A stretch of 64,000 nucleotides of DNA from Pythium myriotylum (GCA_023091665.1 JALJCQ010000028.1:682001-746000), one strand, 5' to 3'; shown: positions 39,526 through 50,737, counted from the stretch's first letter. The notes: generated by a model not told the origin, from the sequence alone. Numbers and translations: made by a program.

Positions 39526-40126
39526 CGTCTCACATCAAAATTCTCTACCACCTCCCTTCTCACATTCTCAACCATTTAATTAGCGTTACCTCTCTGGGAT
39601 GCCCGGCATGTTTCAATTCATGAAATTTCTCTGGTGCATCACTGTGATGCACCAGAGAAATTCTGTTTGTGGGCATTGTGATGCAGCATCACAATGCCCA
39701 CAAACAGAATTTACAGTTGGAGGCGAGGTACGTCGAGGAGTTCCGTCGAGGCTGCGAGGCCTGGGATCTTCTCGGGTCCATCAGCAAACGTTTGGAAAAT
39801 ACCTTTCGTAAACGAGCTCGTCCCGCCGTTGGATTCGCTCCAGGTGAACAATCCGCAGTCCGCGCTACGAAGACACTACTACAAGCCGATCTTGGTGTTT
39901 ACGACGCGCGCAACTGTCGTGGCCAGTTTCCGGAAGCCACGGTGAACTTTCACAAGAAATCAACGTATAGATCCGATGTTTTTAGAAAAATAAACCCACA
40001 TAGAGGAACACAATAGACTTCTGCTTGCATCACTATCACTGTGCACAAAACGAGACTAGGCGATGTCTCGGCTCAACATTAGTACACGGTGCTTAGTCCC
40101 GAGCTCGTAAGTCAAACTGGCGAGCA
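39526..40126. other. Stretch with palindromes and a short open frame
   Basis: It contains the double hairpin at 39624-39712 and, right after it, an open plus-strand frame to 40016 (ARYVEEFRRGCEAWDLLGSI, later GVYDARNCRGQFPEATVN) that looks protein-like but has no credible start and no recognised domain. It may be a transposon-derived fragment. Confidence 0.4.
39624..39712. repeat. Two overlapping perfect hairpins (19-bp and 27-bp arms)
   Basis: Arms 39624-39642 and 39644-39662 are perfect inverted repeats around a single T. Arms 39658-39684 and 39686-39712 are perfect inverted repeats around a single A. The second hairpin begins inside the last five bases of the first. Loops of one base and no mismatches mean these structures are young or maintained. 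Confidence 0.9.
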
Positions 40127-40813
40127 TTAATTTTCCTGCTCTGGCGTCGGCAATACTTTGATCACCTCAGGAGATAAACCCACAGAAGGCGAGATCTGTG
40201 GTCCATCATTGGAAGGTGCCGGCGCTGGGGTCGATTTCTTACCCCCGTTATCGTCTTTGGTCGGCTTTGGCGTCGGCGTTGCCTTAACCACCTGTGGCAT
40301 TTGACCCGGTATCGGAAAGAGCTTCGGTACGGTGATGGAAGGCGCCGGCGCCGGTGGCGGCTTCCCACGCCCGCCATCGTCTTGGGTCGGCTTTGGCGTC
40401 GGCGTTGCCTTAACCACCTGTGGCATTTGACCCGGTATCGGAAAGAGCTTCGGTACGGTGATGGAAGGCGCCGGCGCCGGTGGCGGCTTCCCACGCCCGC
40501 CATCGTCTTGGGTCGGCTCTGGCGTCGGCGTTACCTTAACCACCTCTGGCAATCGACCCGGTGATGGTAAATTCACTGAAGCGGTCTTTGCTTGCATCTT
40601 ATCTTTGGTATTTCCATCGACCGTTTCGGAACTGTTGGACTTGGGCGGGGCCACGAGATCGTCGAAAGAGACGGTGAGGGGCACCGATATCACTTCAGGC
40701 GCCTCCGCACCTTGCGCACCCATCTTAGAATCCTTTGGTACTGTGGCGAAGACCGAGTCGCACGAGACGAGAGCGAATATAGTGAGTGCTGCTAGTGAGT
40801 GGAAGATCTTCAT
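40127..40813 (-). CDS. Small secreted protein, VSFDDL family, with Pro-rich repeats
   Basis: 228 residues from the ATG at 40813. The signal peptide MKIFHSLAALTIFALVSCDS and the block SVPLTVSFDDLVAPPKSNSS are nearly those of the 36147 and 51605 proteins, but the C-terminus is different. It carries repeats with LFPIPGQMPQVVKATPTPKP and GGRGKPPPAPAPSITV, about 39 residues each, in which two copies are almost identical at the DNA level (40240-40500). No RxLR motif. So a common secretion/N-terminal cassette is joined to an unrelated repeat. Role unknown. It is a close structural match to the interrupted member at 49378-49924. Confidence 0.75.
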   Translation of the reverse strand: MKIFHSLAALTIFALVSCDSVFATVPKDSKMGAQGAEAPEVISVPLTVSFDDLVAPPKSNSSETVDGNTKDKMQAKTASVNLPSPGRLPEVVKVTPTPEPTQDDGGRGKPPPAPAPSITVPKLFPIPGQMPQVVKATPTPKPTQDDGGRGKPPPAPAPSITVPKLFPIPGQMPQVVKATPTPKPTKDDNGGKKSTPAPAPSNDGPQISPSVGLSPEVIKVLPTPEQEN

Positions 40814-40985
40814 GACGTCGGTAGTTCTCGACGAGCTCGAATAGGATAATGAACCTCGCATCCTCGGAGTCTTCAACTCGTGTTCGTTTATGCACCGTGA
40901 TGACTACGATGACTATGGATGCATCTGCACCGAGTCCGGAGGGCTGACAGACGGTGGCGGACTGTGAGCCATACATGGTCCACAT
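40814..40985 (-). promoter_or_regulatory. Conserved 5' flank of the secreted family (second copy)
   Basis: Minus-strand sequence before the ATG at 40813 resembles the flanks of the 36147 and 52189 genes (TAGTTCTCGACGAGCTCGAA region, then CATAGTCATC and TGGCTCACAGTCCGCC further up). The order of the elements is kept. Confidence 0.5.
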
Positions 40986-41367
40986 CCAACATGTGGCTCA
41001 TATCCTAGTCCGCTGGAGCGACGACAATCTGTCTTTCTCCGCCCCGTCATGATCTGATCGTAGCAAACAGTACAGTTCATTGGTGCCACCGTGTGGTCGA
41101 TGAGCAAGTGCAGTAGTCGCAACGCTTTGCACAAGTAATTTGATTCTGGATCATCAGATGACTGACATCGTAGTCGTTGGGGACAAAGCGCTTGCAGACT
41201 GATTAATTTAGGCAGGAATCATCTATCATTTATCCACAAACGTACGCAAACACACGAACAGGCCACCACCAAGACTCAAAAGTTATACGCGGCATGATGG
41301 AGTACGGTGCAGACGATGAATGATAGGCCTTCCGTGAGAGAGCCTTCTCCGATCAGTATTTGAACCT

Positions 41368-41411
41368 GAGCCGTTGGAACTTGCTCTTTTAAGAGCTAGT
41401 TCCAACGGCTC
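41368..41411. repeat. Near-perfect hairpin, 21-bp arms, 2-bp loop
   Basis: Arms 41368-41388 and 41391-41411 pair with one mismatch around TT. The first arm is GAGCCGTTGGAACTTGCTCTT. It lies in gene-free sequence between the secreted gene at 40127 and RNase H fragments. Confidence 0.85.
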
Positions 41412-41781
41412 GCGTTCGCTCTAGCCCACAGGAAGACAGCTACAGCTGGTTTGGAGCAAATGCATTTGTCTCCATATGATTCTCACAGGCAGGACTCCTG
41501 CAGAGTCCTCCTAGTACAGAAAGTGCACTTGCCGTAAACACTGAATGCACGAGGGGGCCCCTCGGTTTTGAGTGAGAATGTTGAGAGGATCGAAATTGTG
41601 AAACTTTGGTCCATAACCTGCGTTGCTTCGGATAGACAAGGGATTAGTGGACCCACTTTATCAGCAAACTGCTGCTTTCGTCTTTTGCATGATTTCAACG
41701 TACTCTTCATAAGAAAGCGATCGATTCTCTAGGGAGCCAGGCTCGAGAATTTTACTCGACATCATCGCACCTCCCGCACCC

Positions 41782-42344
41782 GTGCAGGATCAACCTCTCT
41801 CCCGTAGAACACGCCAGAAAGAGCAGTATCTCCTCTTTTTCGACGGAGGTTCCCGCGGCAACCCGGGGCCGGGAGGAGCAGGGACAGTGGTCGTCCGACT
41901 CGCCTCTAGAGACGGGGCGGGCGCGGAAGTAGTCTTCTCTGCAGCTCAGGCTTTCGCTGATCCCTCGACCACCAACAATCAAGCTGAGTATGAAGGTCTC
42001 CTCGCCGGCCTCTCTGCAGTGCAGAGCACAACTGGTCGCCACTCTATGTCATCGGGGACAGCATGCTGATTATCAGACAGATGAGGACATACACATTCCC
42101 CCTCAACCGCATCCTCCGGGGAAAGTAAGCGATAGCGCGTCGAATTGCCGACACACTCGGCGTCAAAGCCTGGGATCACCACCCACGGGCACCTAACCGG
42201 ATGGCAGATGCGGCAGCAAATCTCCCCATGGACAGTAAGGCCAGCAGTCAGGTGCACCACCCGATTGACCATGCGCAGCGCCAACTCATCGCGGCTCTCC
42301 TTCCGGGGGACATCGCGCACTGGAGAGAGGGTCATACTCAGTAA
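41782..42344 (+). pseudogene. Degraded RNase H-like (retroelement) fragment
   Basis: It opens with LFFDGGSRGNPGPGGAGTVV and TTNNQAEYEGLLAGL, the type I RNase H core, in one frame. The continuation (IGDSMLIIRQMRTY, then RAPNRMADAAANLPMDSKAS) is in another frame and includes a stop, so the gene is broken by at least one frameshift. These are remains of a LINE-type element related to the one at 42539-43710. Confidence 0.7.
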
Positions 42345-42523
42345 ATGTGGCCTCGCGCCGGCTATAGGTTTCTAGATCAGTAAACCAATAGACCTCAATT
42401 GAATTCAAATTCCATCGCACCTCCTCATTCCGGAGTATGTGCATTCCATATTCACGACACAAAAATCGTGGTGTTCTGTTTCCAGCAACCAAGCTGAGGC
42501 TTAAAGGAGGGTCACATGCAGGT

Positions 42524-42538
42524 TCGATGCTATTAGGG
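42524..42538. repeat. Target-site duplication, left copy
   Basis: TCGATGCTATTAGGG, identical to 43711-43725; the two flank the LINE fragment. Confidence 0.85.
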
Positions 42539-43710
42539 TGATGATGATGATGCAGGTGGAGTCTATTGAGTTCAACTATGTGAATCCTAATAGCTGGGAG
42601 CTTAGCGGGTATCGACCTAGAGGGGGTCAACGGGTAGGCCTGTTATTGGCCACCACGGACGTAGGTCGTTGGCTAGCAGGGCGGGAAGATCAGTATGACC
42701 TTCGCGGTTCGTAGGGTGGTTGACTTGGGCACTGTGTCGTGAGTCCATGGTCAGGTTAGCCATTGCATCAGCCATCCGGTTATGTGCACGAGCTTGATGG
42801 ATCCACCTCTGGATGCCAAGGCGATCTGCGAGCTGACGTGCGCGGTTATAGCTGACCAGAAGTTTTGAGTTGCGCGGTGGTCTGTGTTCCCGCATCTGAC
42901 GCAAAACGGGGGCACTGTCACCGATTACTTGGAGAGAGGAAAGACCAAGCGAATGAGCCTTGCGGAGCCCAACAAGCAGGCCTTGATATTCAGCTTGGTT
43001 GTTTGTCATTCGTGGTGACGCGAGACTGGTCGCAGCACTCCAGATGATCTCTGCCGCGCCTGAGTGGGGAGCGGCTCGAACCAGTACTGCCCCAGCCCCA
43101 CCTGGGCCTGGGTTTCCACGGGAGCCTCCGTCGAAAAATGGGAGATGCATCGCGCGGTCTTGTAGCTGTACCGGCGGGGGAAACTCAAGGGAACTGCGGA
43201 AGACAGTTCTGAGGTCGCCAACTAGCGCCGCGTGCCACTCTGGTCGGTTGCGGTCCGCCATGAACCTGAAGTTGAGCGTCTTCAAGACCCGATGACAAGA
43301 GGCGTCGTGAAGAACCGCAGCATTGTCAAAAGTCCAGGGGTTATCCCCATATGATTGCTTAGACCTCCACGTAGCAAGGAACACCAGCGTCTCAAGTACG
43401 AGCTGCTGCCACACAGCTTGTAGAACTGGGAACGGGTCCGCCGCGACGCCGAGTTCTTGATTGCGGCTCCGGTGAAGCGTTGCTAGGTCCCAGATCTTGG
43501 GCGGCGTAGAAGACAGACGTAGACTGAAGACGTCTGAGAGAAACTGCGTGGTTGTGGAGGCTGCTCGATCGTGCCAGAGGCCGAAGCGTTGCCACCAAGC
43601 CCGGACAGTATTCCAGAGTCGTTGTGCGGCTGAGCACTGCCAGACGATATGGTAGGTGGAACCTCCCTCGGACCCTATTGTGGGGCAATGAGGGCATCCG
43701 ATCCGACCCG
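42539..43710 (-). mobile_element. 5'-truncated LINE (non-LTR retrotransposon) tail
   Basis: The minus-strand frame is open from the right edge to the stop at 42617. It encodes a zinc-binding RT-type knuckle (CPHCPTIG...HIVWQC) followed by an RNase H domain (FFDGGSRGNPGPGGAG, TNNQAEYQGLLVGL, VIGDSAPVLRQM, RAHNRMADAMANLTMDS). RT and endonuclease are absent, so the copy is truncated at its 5' end as LINEs often are. After the stop come about 60 bp of 3' tail ending in a CAT-repeat. Both ends are flanked by the same 15-bp target-site duplication, so the edges are well defined. There are no stops in the remaining frame, so the insertion is not old. Confidence 0.85.
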
Positions 43711-43725
43711 TCGATGCTATTAGGG
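43711..43725. repeat. Target-site duplication, right copy
   Basis: TCGATGCTATTAGGG, same as 42524-42538. Confidence 0.85.
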
Positions 43726-43937
43726 ACTATCAGAACTCATATAGTTCGACTCTACTTGCATCTCAACTACTCAACACAATTGGACACAGTGATGTTGCAC
43801 CAGATTGGCAAGTGCGATTAGTCCTGAGCTTGCGGGCGTATCAGGCGAGCACAATTCGCCTACTTTGGTGCTGGCTTTGGTCAGACCTCCTCCGGCATTT
43901 GGTCCGCCACCGGGGGAAAGTCTAGCGCGGGTGTAGA

Positions 43938-43942
43938 AGATG
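43938..43942. repeat. 5-bp target-site duplication of the gypsy element (left)
   Basis: AGATG directly before the left LTR; repeated at 49368-49372 directly after the right LTR. Confidence 0.85.
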
Positions 43943-44325
43943 TATGGTCCAGTTTGGCGGATGCGAGGCAAATTTGCAAGTGAGATTGTTCTGTTAGCCC
44001 GAATGGCGGATCCTACGGGCTCTGGGCCTCTCAGTGTACATGCAAGGGGGGATTCGCCACGGCTCCATGGCGAAGTCCGTGCGTCGAGGCCTTGGAGCTC
44101 TCGGCGCTGGTGCTGTTGGTGCTGTTCACGTTGTTGGTGCTGTTGGTGCTGTTGATGCTGTTGGTGATGGCTGCCTGTGATGGCTGCCGATGGTGGATGC
44201 TGGTGGCTGCCAGTGGCTGCCGTTGGTGGATGCTGGTGGTGGATGCTGGGCGTTGGTGGCTGCCGCGGGTGGTGGCTGCAAGAGGCGGCTTGATGTTGGA
44301 GGTGGGAGTCCCACACCACACCACA
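43943..44325 (-). repeat. LTR (3' LTR of the element)
   Basis: 383 bp; reads TATGG...CCACA on the plus strand, TGTGG...CCATA in element orientation. By eye it is identical to the other LTR except that it has one unit less of a 13-bp tandem repeat (GATGCTGGTGGTG). A G-rich polypurine-like stretch lies just inside it, on the element strand, at about 44326-44340. Confidence 0.9.
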
Positions 44326-44387
44326 GCGCCCCCCAAAGCCGACTCGTCGCAGCACGCGATCACCGAGAAGTAGCAATCGGTTGCGGG

Positions 44388-47300
44388 TTACAAGTTTGCG
44401 ACCGCTGTCGCCAATGCGGGTGCGTCATGGGCAGCGATGTACTCCTGCACGAGCACTGGGACATCGGCGTTGATGTCAGCAAGAGGCTCCCACGAGTCTT
44501 CGATGGACTCGAGACCGCGCCACGACACGAGGACTTCCCACTGCCGAGTGCGGTTGTTGCGGCGGTGACCGACGATCTCGCGCACAGCCATCGGAATGCC
44601 CTGGTTGGCCACGTGCTGCCGGATCTCCTCGTTGACGTTCAAACTTGAGTCTGTGTAGAACTTGAGTCGCGTGCGTGCACTTCGTAGCGGTCGTGCGTGA
44701 GCAAATGCTCGATCATGAATGAGTATGGTAGGATCTCGACGACACGGAACGGCCCAACCCATCGGACCATCAATTTGTTGCCGATGAGGCGACTATCGAC
44801 ACCCGACCAGAGTACAAAATCTCCGATGTGGAAGTTGCTAATGGTGCCGTGCTTCTTGGCAGCCATTTGCTTCAGTCGGCGCTGCTCCTTACGGTCGACG
44901 ACTTCGGCGTGGAGTGCCTCGAGGCTAACGCGCATGCGGCGCAGGGACTCGTCGATGGACTCATTCGAGAGAGTTGCTAGTGTGAGCTGGTCGCGGTTGC
45001 CGCGTGGGCGCAGGATCGTGTCGAGCACGGTCGGCGCCGGCAACCCGGTGAAGAGCTCAATCGGGGCTCTGTCAGCGAGGCTTGGCACCGGGGACTGGTT
45101 CAGGCTTGCCTGTACAATGGGCAGCACGTAGAACCAACTCTTCGTATCGAGATTGGCTTCGAGGAGTAGAGCTCGGATGACCTGTAGAGCGTCGCGGTTC
45201 AAGCGCTCGACGGTGCCGTTTAACCATGGTGAGTATACTGGAGCAAACGATTGTACGCCCTGGAGGCGTTCCTGCAGCTGAGTCATGACGGTGTTCTTGA
45301 AATGACTTCCTTGGTCTGACATCCATCGCTCGGCCGGCCCATATCGCTTATGCCAGTCCAGTATAGCTCGGACCACGGTCTCGCTGTCTGGCGTGGCACA
45401 CGGGATCAACTCGCAGAAATGCGTAAGTTCGTCTTTCATGACGAGCAAGTACTTCTCATCACCGTACGACGGCCCCATGAACAGGTAGTCCATGTGTAGG
45501 ACCTCGTTGCGTCGAGTAGCGGTCGTGTGGCTGCTCCACGGACGCTGCACGAGCTTGCCCCCCTTCACGTGCTTACAGAGCAAGCACTGCTGGTTGAAAC
45601 GGTGCACATGACGCGCGACATCCTTGATGTGATAGTGCTGCTGCAGTTGGTTCACCATAACGTTCTCGCCTCTGTGTCCTTGTATGCCACAGTGGGCGAC
45701 TACCAGTACACGCTGCAGCAGCTCCTTGTCCGCCGCGGGGATCCACAGCTTGCCGTCCACGGTGACTCGTTCATCATCTTGGTCATACTCGACGCCATCA
45801 AGCTCATTCACATGCTGTTGCTGTGCGGTAACGATGGCCGCCTCGGTTGGCCACTCGAAACGCTCATCTTGGAGTGGGCGCAGGACCGAGGCTTCACCTT
45901 GGGCACGGGTGCGCACAGCACGAGCAGCAAGGACGCGTTCCTCGTCCGCGGCCTTCCGCGGGCCCCACCGAGAGACAATGTCGGCCCAGACGTTGTCTGA
46001 TCCCTTGATGTGCTCGATCTCATACTTGAGGCCGACGAGCTTGAACGACCACCGCTGGAGCTTACCGCGAACGTGCTGCTTCATCTCGGTTTCACTGTTG
46101 AACACCTTGATCAGATTCGCGTGATCACAGTACATGCGGAACCCGTGCGGTCGCTGTAGGATATACTCGAGATCACCGCAGGAGCGGACGATTGGGTACG
46201 CTTCTTTTTCAATGACGGACCAGTTGAGCTGCGGGCCGCGAAAGCACCCACCCTTACATGTCAACAGCTCGTGCTTCTGCTCGGTGACAGGAAGGGCTGA
46301 GTCCCAGTTCTGTACCTGTGTCGCGACCGCGGCCCAGCCGAGGTCCGACGCATCCGTGAAGAGACACACATCCGCATCTGTCTGCGGGAACACGAGCAGG
46401 TTAGGGCTGGCGAGCACCTCCTTTGCCTTCTCGTACGCACTGGTGTCCTCGTCAGTCCACGCTAGGGCGACCTTCTTCGCTTCGCGGGCCCTCTTGCTGT
46501 GGTTCTTTAGGGCGGTGTCCAGCTTCTGCTGCAGGGGTTCAAACACGCGCGCGTAGTCCACAATGGACTCGCGCATCCAACCGGTGGCACAGAGGAAGTA
46601 CTGTAGCTCGCCGGCGTTCGCGGGCAGAGGTAGACTAGTCAGTGCGCGCACGCGCTCGGGGTCCTGCTGCATTCCTTCTCCATCAATAACGCGGCCACAG
46701 AAGGTCACACTCTTGGCGTACACGGTGCTCTTCGGCGCGCTCAGCTTGAGATTGTGCTTGCGGAGCGTGAGGAAGAACGTGCGGAGCTCTTCGAGGTACT
46801 GTTCATCGCTCTCGGCGTACACCACGACGTCGTCGATCCAAATGATCACGCTCTTGTAGAGCTGATCGGCGAGAACGGTCTGCATCTCACTTTGGAAATG
46901 GAGTGGAGAATCCATCGCTCCCTGCGGCACACGGAGTGGGGTGTAGACGCCAGTGTCTGTCATGAAACTGAACTGCTCTTGGCAACTGGGGTCCAGCGGA
47001 AACTGCCAGAAACCTATGAACAGGTCGAACTGACCCAGCGCTTTTGCGCCTTGCACACGGTCGTTGACTTTCGACAGGTCCGGCATCGTACCAGCGATGG
47101 GAACTGTCATTGCGTTCACGGGGCGGTAGTCGTTCACGATCCGAAAGTCGGTGTCAGATCCGTGCTTCTTCACAAGAATGGTTGCTGATGCCCACTTGCT
47201 CTGGTTGTTCTTTCTTATCATGCCGAATCGCTCGAGATCCTCGACGTAGCGGCGCATGAATTCACTTTGGACCTCTGGGTAGCGACGCTGACGGCATCGG

Positions 47301-48883
47301 TAAGGTCGGGCGTCGTCTTTGAAGGTCACGCGCAGCAGTGCGACGTCAGCGGCAGCGTCAGGGCCGAGGCGCACTCGGAAGAGATCATGGAATGACCACA
47401 GGAGCGTCTTGAGCCGTGGCAGCAGCCTCACCGGGAAACCGTTGCTCACTGCCTCGTTCAGCATGCGATGCATAAGCGCTTCGACCTCGCCGGCACCGTC
47501 CTCGCCAATGGCGACACCCTCAGGGATGTCATCGCCGTCGTCGGTCTGGCGGCGTGCCAACTGAGCGAACATGGCGTCCACGTCAATGCCGAGAGTCTCC
47601 AGGGTCGGCTTCCCCATCAAGAAAGCATCTTCGTTCCCCTCGAGCACGAGACACTTCACACGTCGCACGTTCACGTTACCGGCGGCGGTCCCGATCTTTA
47701 GATCTACGTCGCATTCGTGTGTGCACTTGTCGCGCTTTCCACCTGCCGTCTCGATCATAACAGGCGAATCCAACTTCTTGTAGGAAGGCAGAATGTCGAG
47801 GTCCCTCATCTCTGTCACTGCTTGACGAGGGATCAAGTTGCACTCGGCGCCGGTGTCCGCAACGAAAGGTAGTTCGAACACGTCATTCACAATCACCATG
47901 CTGCGACCTGGCTCGCTGCCGGCCACGCGGACGGCCTTCACCTGCACACAGCGAGCGGACTTGACCTTCTTCATCGCGTTGATGGCCGCCTTCTTGTCGT
48001 CCTCCGACGCCGTCGGGCAGTCGCGCAACCAGTGGTTGCCCTTGCAATGCCAGCATCCCGTTCGTGGCGCAGAGTCTCCTTGTTGCTCGGCGGCTGGCGG
48101 ACGGCGGGGTTGCTGCTGCGCTGGAGGCGGCGGCGGCGGTGTTGGCGTGTTGCGCGGCGTGCGGTCGCGCTGGTCACCGCGGCGGCGCGCACCGGATTCA
48201 GCGTTCATCAAGTGGTAATGCTGTTGCTCGTTGGCCCTCTCAAGCACCAAATCGAAAAGCGCGATGTCACTCGTCTTAGCGGCTCGATGCTTGTACTGGA
48301 CCAACCGCTTGATCTCAGTCTTGAGCGATGGCGGCTCGAGGTTCTCAATGGCTTGGCGACAGCGCTCTTTCATCTTATTCTTGTAATCCTCCGTGGACGT
48401 GCTTGACGTACCCAGTATATCGCCGAGACCGTACCTCTCAATGACGTGGTCCAGCTTACCAAAGTACTTCACGACGCGGGCCTCCACGTCAGGTTCGCTC
48501 ATGTCCATCCTGAGCTCGCGGCGGAACACCTCGTCGATGTCCGGGACATGTCTGTTCTGCAGCTCGTTACAGCGCTTGGTGGTCAGGGTCATGATCTCCT
48601 TGTCCGTCACCAGGTCCTCGTCCACGCGAAGACGGTACATCAGTAGCTGCTCGTACAGGAGCGGTTCGATGGACGTCTGCACACTCACTCGCACGGCGTC
48701 GACGGACTCGCCGGTCGTCGCGCAGCGCTCCTTGATGCGGCGCTCATACTACTGGCGCTCGCGGATCCACTTCACCAGGCTCGCCTGGCCCCAGGCTGTG
48801 AGACGCGGCGCCTTAATGAACTCGTAGACCGGCGGCGGGTTCACGTCGACGTCGCCGTCGGGGTCGACGCGCCCGGTCGGCAT
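44388..48883 (-). pseudogene. Gag-Pol polyprotein of the gypsy element, two lesions
   Basis: The first ATG is at 48883. An in-frame TAG at 48749-48751 follows 44 codons later; below it the frame is open to 44639. Order: Gag with knuckle CWHCKGNHWLRDC (about 48055-48017), protease with VADTGAECNLIP (about 47860), reverse transcriptase with IIWIDDVVVYAE (about 46840), RNase H with LFTDASDLGWAA, integrase with the H2C2 finger and the D, D and E positions visible in LHMDYLF, MSDQGSHFK and NGTVERLNR. Near 44660 the frame is lost; the chromodomain (WEVLVSWRGLESIEDSWEPL) continues in another frame down to 44388. So two lesions separate this copy from an intact polyprotein. This is a genome element, not a vertebrate or crop virus. 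Confidence 0.85.
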
Positions 48884-48971
48884 GGTGCGGGTGCTTGTTG
48901 CTTCGGGGTTGCTTGTTGCTTGCTTGCGATGCGGGGTTGCTTGCTTCACTGGTGTGAGCCAAAGAATTCTT

Positions 48972-49367
48972 TATGGTCCAGTTTGGCGGATGCGAGGCAA
49001 ATTTGCAAGTGAGATTGTTCTGTTAGCCCGAATGGCGGATCCTACGGGCTCTGGGCCTCTCAGTGTACATGCAAGGGGGGATTCGCCACGGCTCCATGGC
49101 GAAGTCCGTGCGTCGAGGCCTTGGAGCTCTCGGCGCTGGTGCTGTTGGTGCTGTTCACGTTGTTGGTGCTGTTGGTGCTGTTGATGCTGTTGGTGATGGC
49201 TGCCTGTGATGGCTGCCGATGGTGGATGCTGGTGGCTGCCAGTGGCTGCCGTTGGTGGATGCTGGTGGTGGATGCTGGTGGTGGATGCTGGGCGTTGGTG
49301 GCTGCCGCGGGTGGTGGCTGCAAGAGGCGGCTTGATGTTGGAGGTGGGAGTCCCACACCACACCACA
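48972..49367 (-). repeat. LTR (5' LTR of the element)
   Basis: 396 bp, otherwise identical by eye to 43943-44325, with one extra 13-bp unit. Tandem CTG/GGT-type low-complexity makes up its middle. Confidence 0.9.
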
Positions 49368-49372
49368 AGATG
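49368..49372. repeat. 5-bp target-site duplication of the gypsy element (right)
   Basis: AGATG directly after the right LTR. Confidence 0.85.
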
Positions 49373-49377
49373 CTGGT

Positions 49378-49924
49378 GTGGGGGGGTCGGCTTTCCACCT
49401 CCATTGTCGACAGGGATGAACTTAGGTGCAGGCTTCGGTCCGATCACCTGCGGCAACTGACCGGGTAAGCGGAAGATCTCGGGTGCAATCGTGGAAGGCC
49501 CTGGTGTGGGGGCCGGTTTTCCACTGTCGCCATTACCTTGCTTGGACTTCGGAGCTGGGACCGGTCTGATGACATCCGGCGCTAGAGTCGGCCCTAGGGA
49601 GATCACTGCTGGGTTCTGCGCAGGGGCGATCTGCAAAGGAGTCGCCGTGAGGTTTGCTGGAGGGGTAAATTTCGCTCTTGTCTTGTCGTTCGCGTTTTTA
49701 CCGTTCGTTTCGGACCCTTTCGACTTCAACGACGTCTCAAGATCATCAAAGGAGACAGAGACCGGTACCGAAATCGCCTCGGGTGCCTTGCCCGAAGTCT
49801 TCGAGTTAGCCGGAGCCGCCGATGTCGGTGCGGGGGCTTGCTGCTTGGAATCTTTGGCTGAGTCTACTGACGTTGCGAGCGCCGCGACGACGACCAAGGC
49901 TGCGATTGCGCTGCGGATCTTCAT
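49378..49924 (-). pseudogene. Secreted VSFDDL-family gene, 3' part separated by the gypsy insertion
   Basis: From the ATG at 49924, the frame codes a signal peptide (MKIRSAIAALVVVAALATSV), the family block SVPVSVSFDDLETSLKSKGS and Pro-rich repeats (IFRLPGQLPQVIGPKPAPKF), like the 40127 gene. At 49367 it enters the LTR. The flank on the far side of the element (below 43938) would close the frame after only a few codons. The break is therefore at the very end of the protein, and a product with an LTR-encoded tail could still be made. It is the most diverged member in the signal peptide. Confidence 0.7.
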
Positions 49925-50700
49925 GGTTATGGTAGGTGACACCTGTTCTTGTCGAGGAGGATTGGAGAATGAGCTGTTTGCAGTCGATATTGGCCAGGGG
50001 AGGTCACCCACTGGTCGACTTTGCCGCTATGACGATTAATGGGTTACTCTCTCGGACAGCCATTGATGGTGGTTGACAGGAGTGGATACAGTACGCATCT
50101 TGGTAGTGAGTTTATTGGGTTTCATCTTTGATGAGATGCTGAAGTCCAAGCCGTAGTATTCGTTACAGTATATTCAAGCTATATCAGCAGGATACGGGTT
50201 TTGGCAGGGTCGGATGGCTCTCATCCACCTCAAGACCAGCAACCATCTGTTCTTCAAAACTGCGCCGTATTATCCTAGTTGAGGTGGATGAGCACCCAGT
50301 CGCTCCAGAACACCGTTCCCCGAAGCATGCTGTGTCCACACTTTCGTGCGTCCACATAATGTGGGGGATATGAGTGGGCAATTATTCTTCGGTGTGACCA
50401 CCTGGTCTCGGTGCTTCTACTCTTCCCCTGGCGGGTTCCTCATGGGCCCGTCGGCGGTGGGTTTGTTAAGCCAACTGGTGTCTAGTCAGTCCAACGACTC
50501 GGCCAGTTTCCCGTGGTCAATATAGTGGAACTTGTCCCCGGTGTACTTCAACTGGGAGTAACCGAGATTGCGCCTAATTGCACTCCACTGCGTAATGTAC
50601 GGAGGTTTACAGAGGAATGGCGAATAATACTATGGTGATGAAGGTGAAGTCTTACAATATGATGGTGATGTAGATGAAGTCTGATGAGCGCAATTACTGT
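49925..50700. other. Gene-free stretch with an inverted repeat
   Basis: Upstream side of the 49924 gene start. A perfect 14-bp inverted repeat (CTCATCCACCTCAA at 50220-50233, its complement at 50279-50292) sits here. No gene supported. Confidence 0.45.
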
Positions 50701-50737
50701 ATTCTATTATAATAGCTGGAGCTCTATGCTATTCTCG

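Larger units (their letters stand above)
43943..49367 (-). mobile_element. Ty3/gypsy LTR retrotransposon, chromovirus type, nearly complete
   Basis: About 5.4 kb with 383- and 396-bp LTRs and an AGATG duplication on both sides. The LTRs differ only by one 13-bp tandem unit, so insertion was recent. Inside is one gag-pol frame on the minus strand and a chromodomain tail. A candidate primer-binding site next to the 5' LTR lies around 48948-48961. The element disrupts the secreted-protein gene whose 5' part is at 49378-49924: the gene reads straight into the LTR. Confidence 0.92.

Noticed and set aside
43946..44155. Repeat-rich frames inside the LTRs
   Set aside because: CTG/GGT low complexity in LTR DNA, not genes; identical in both LTRs.
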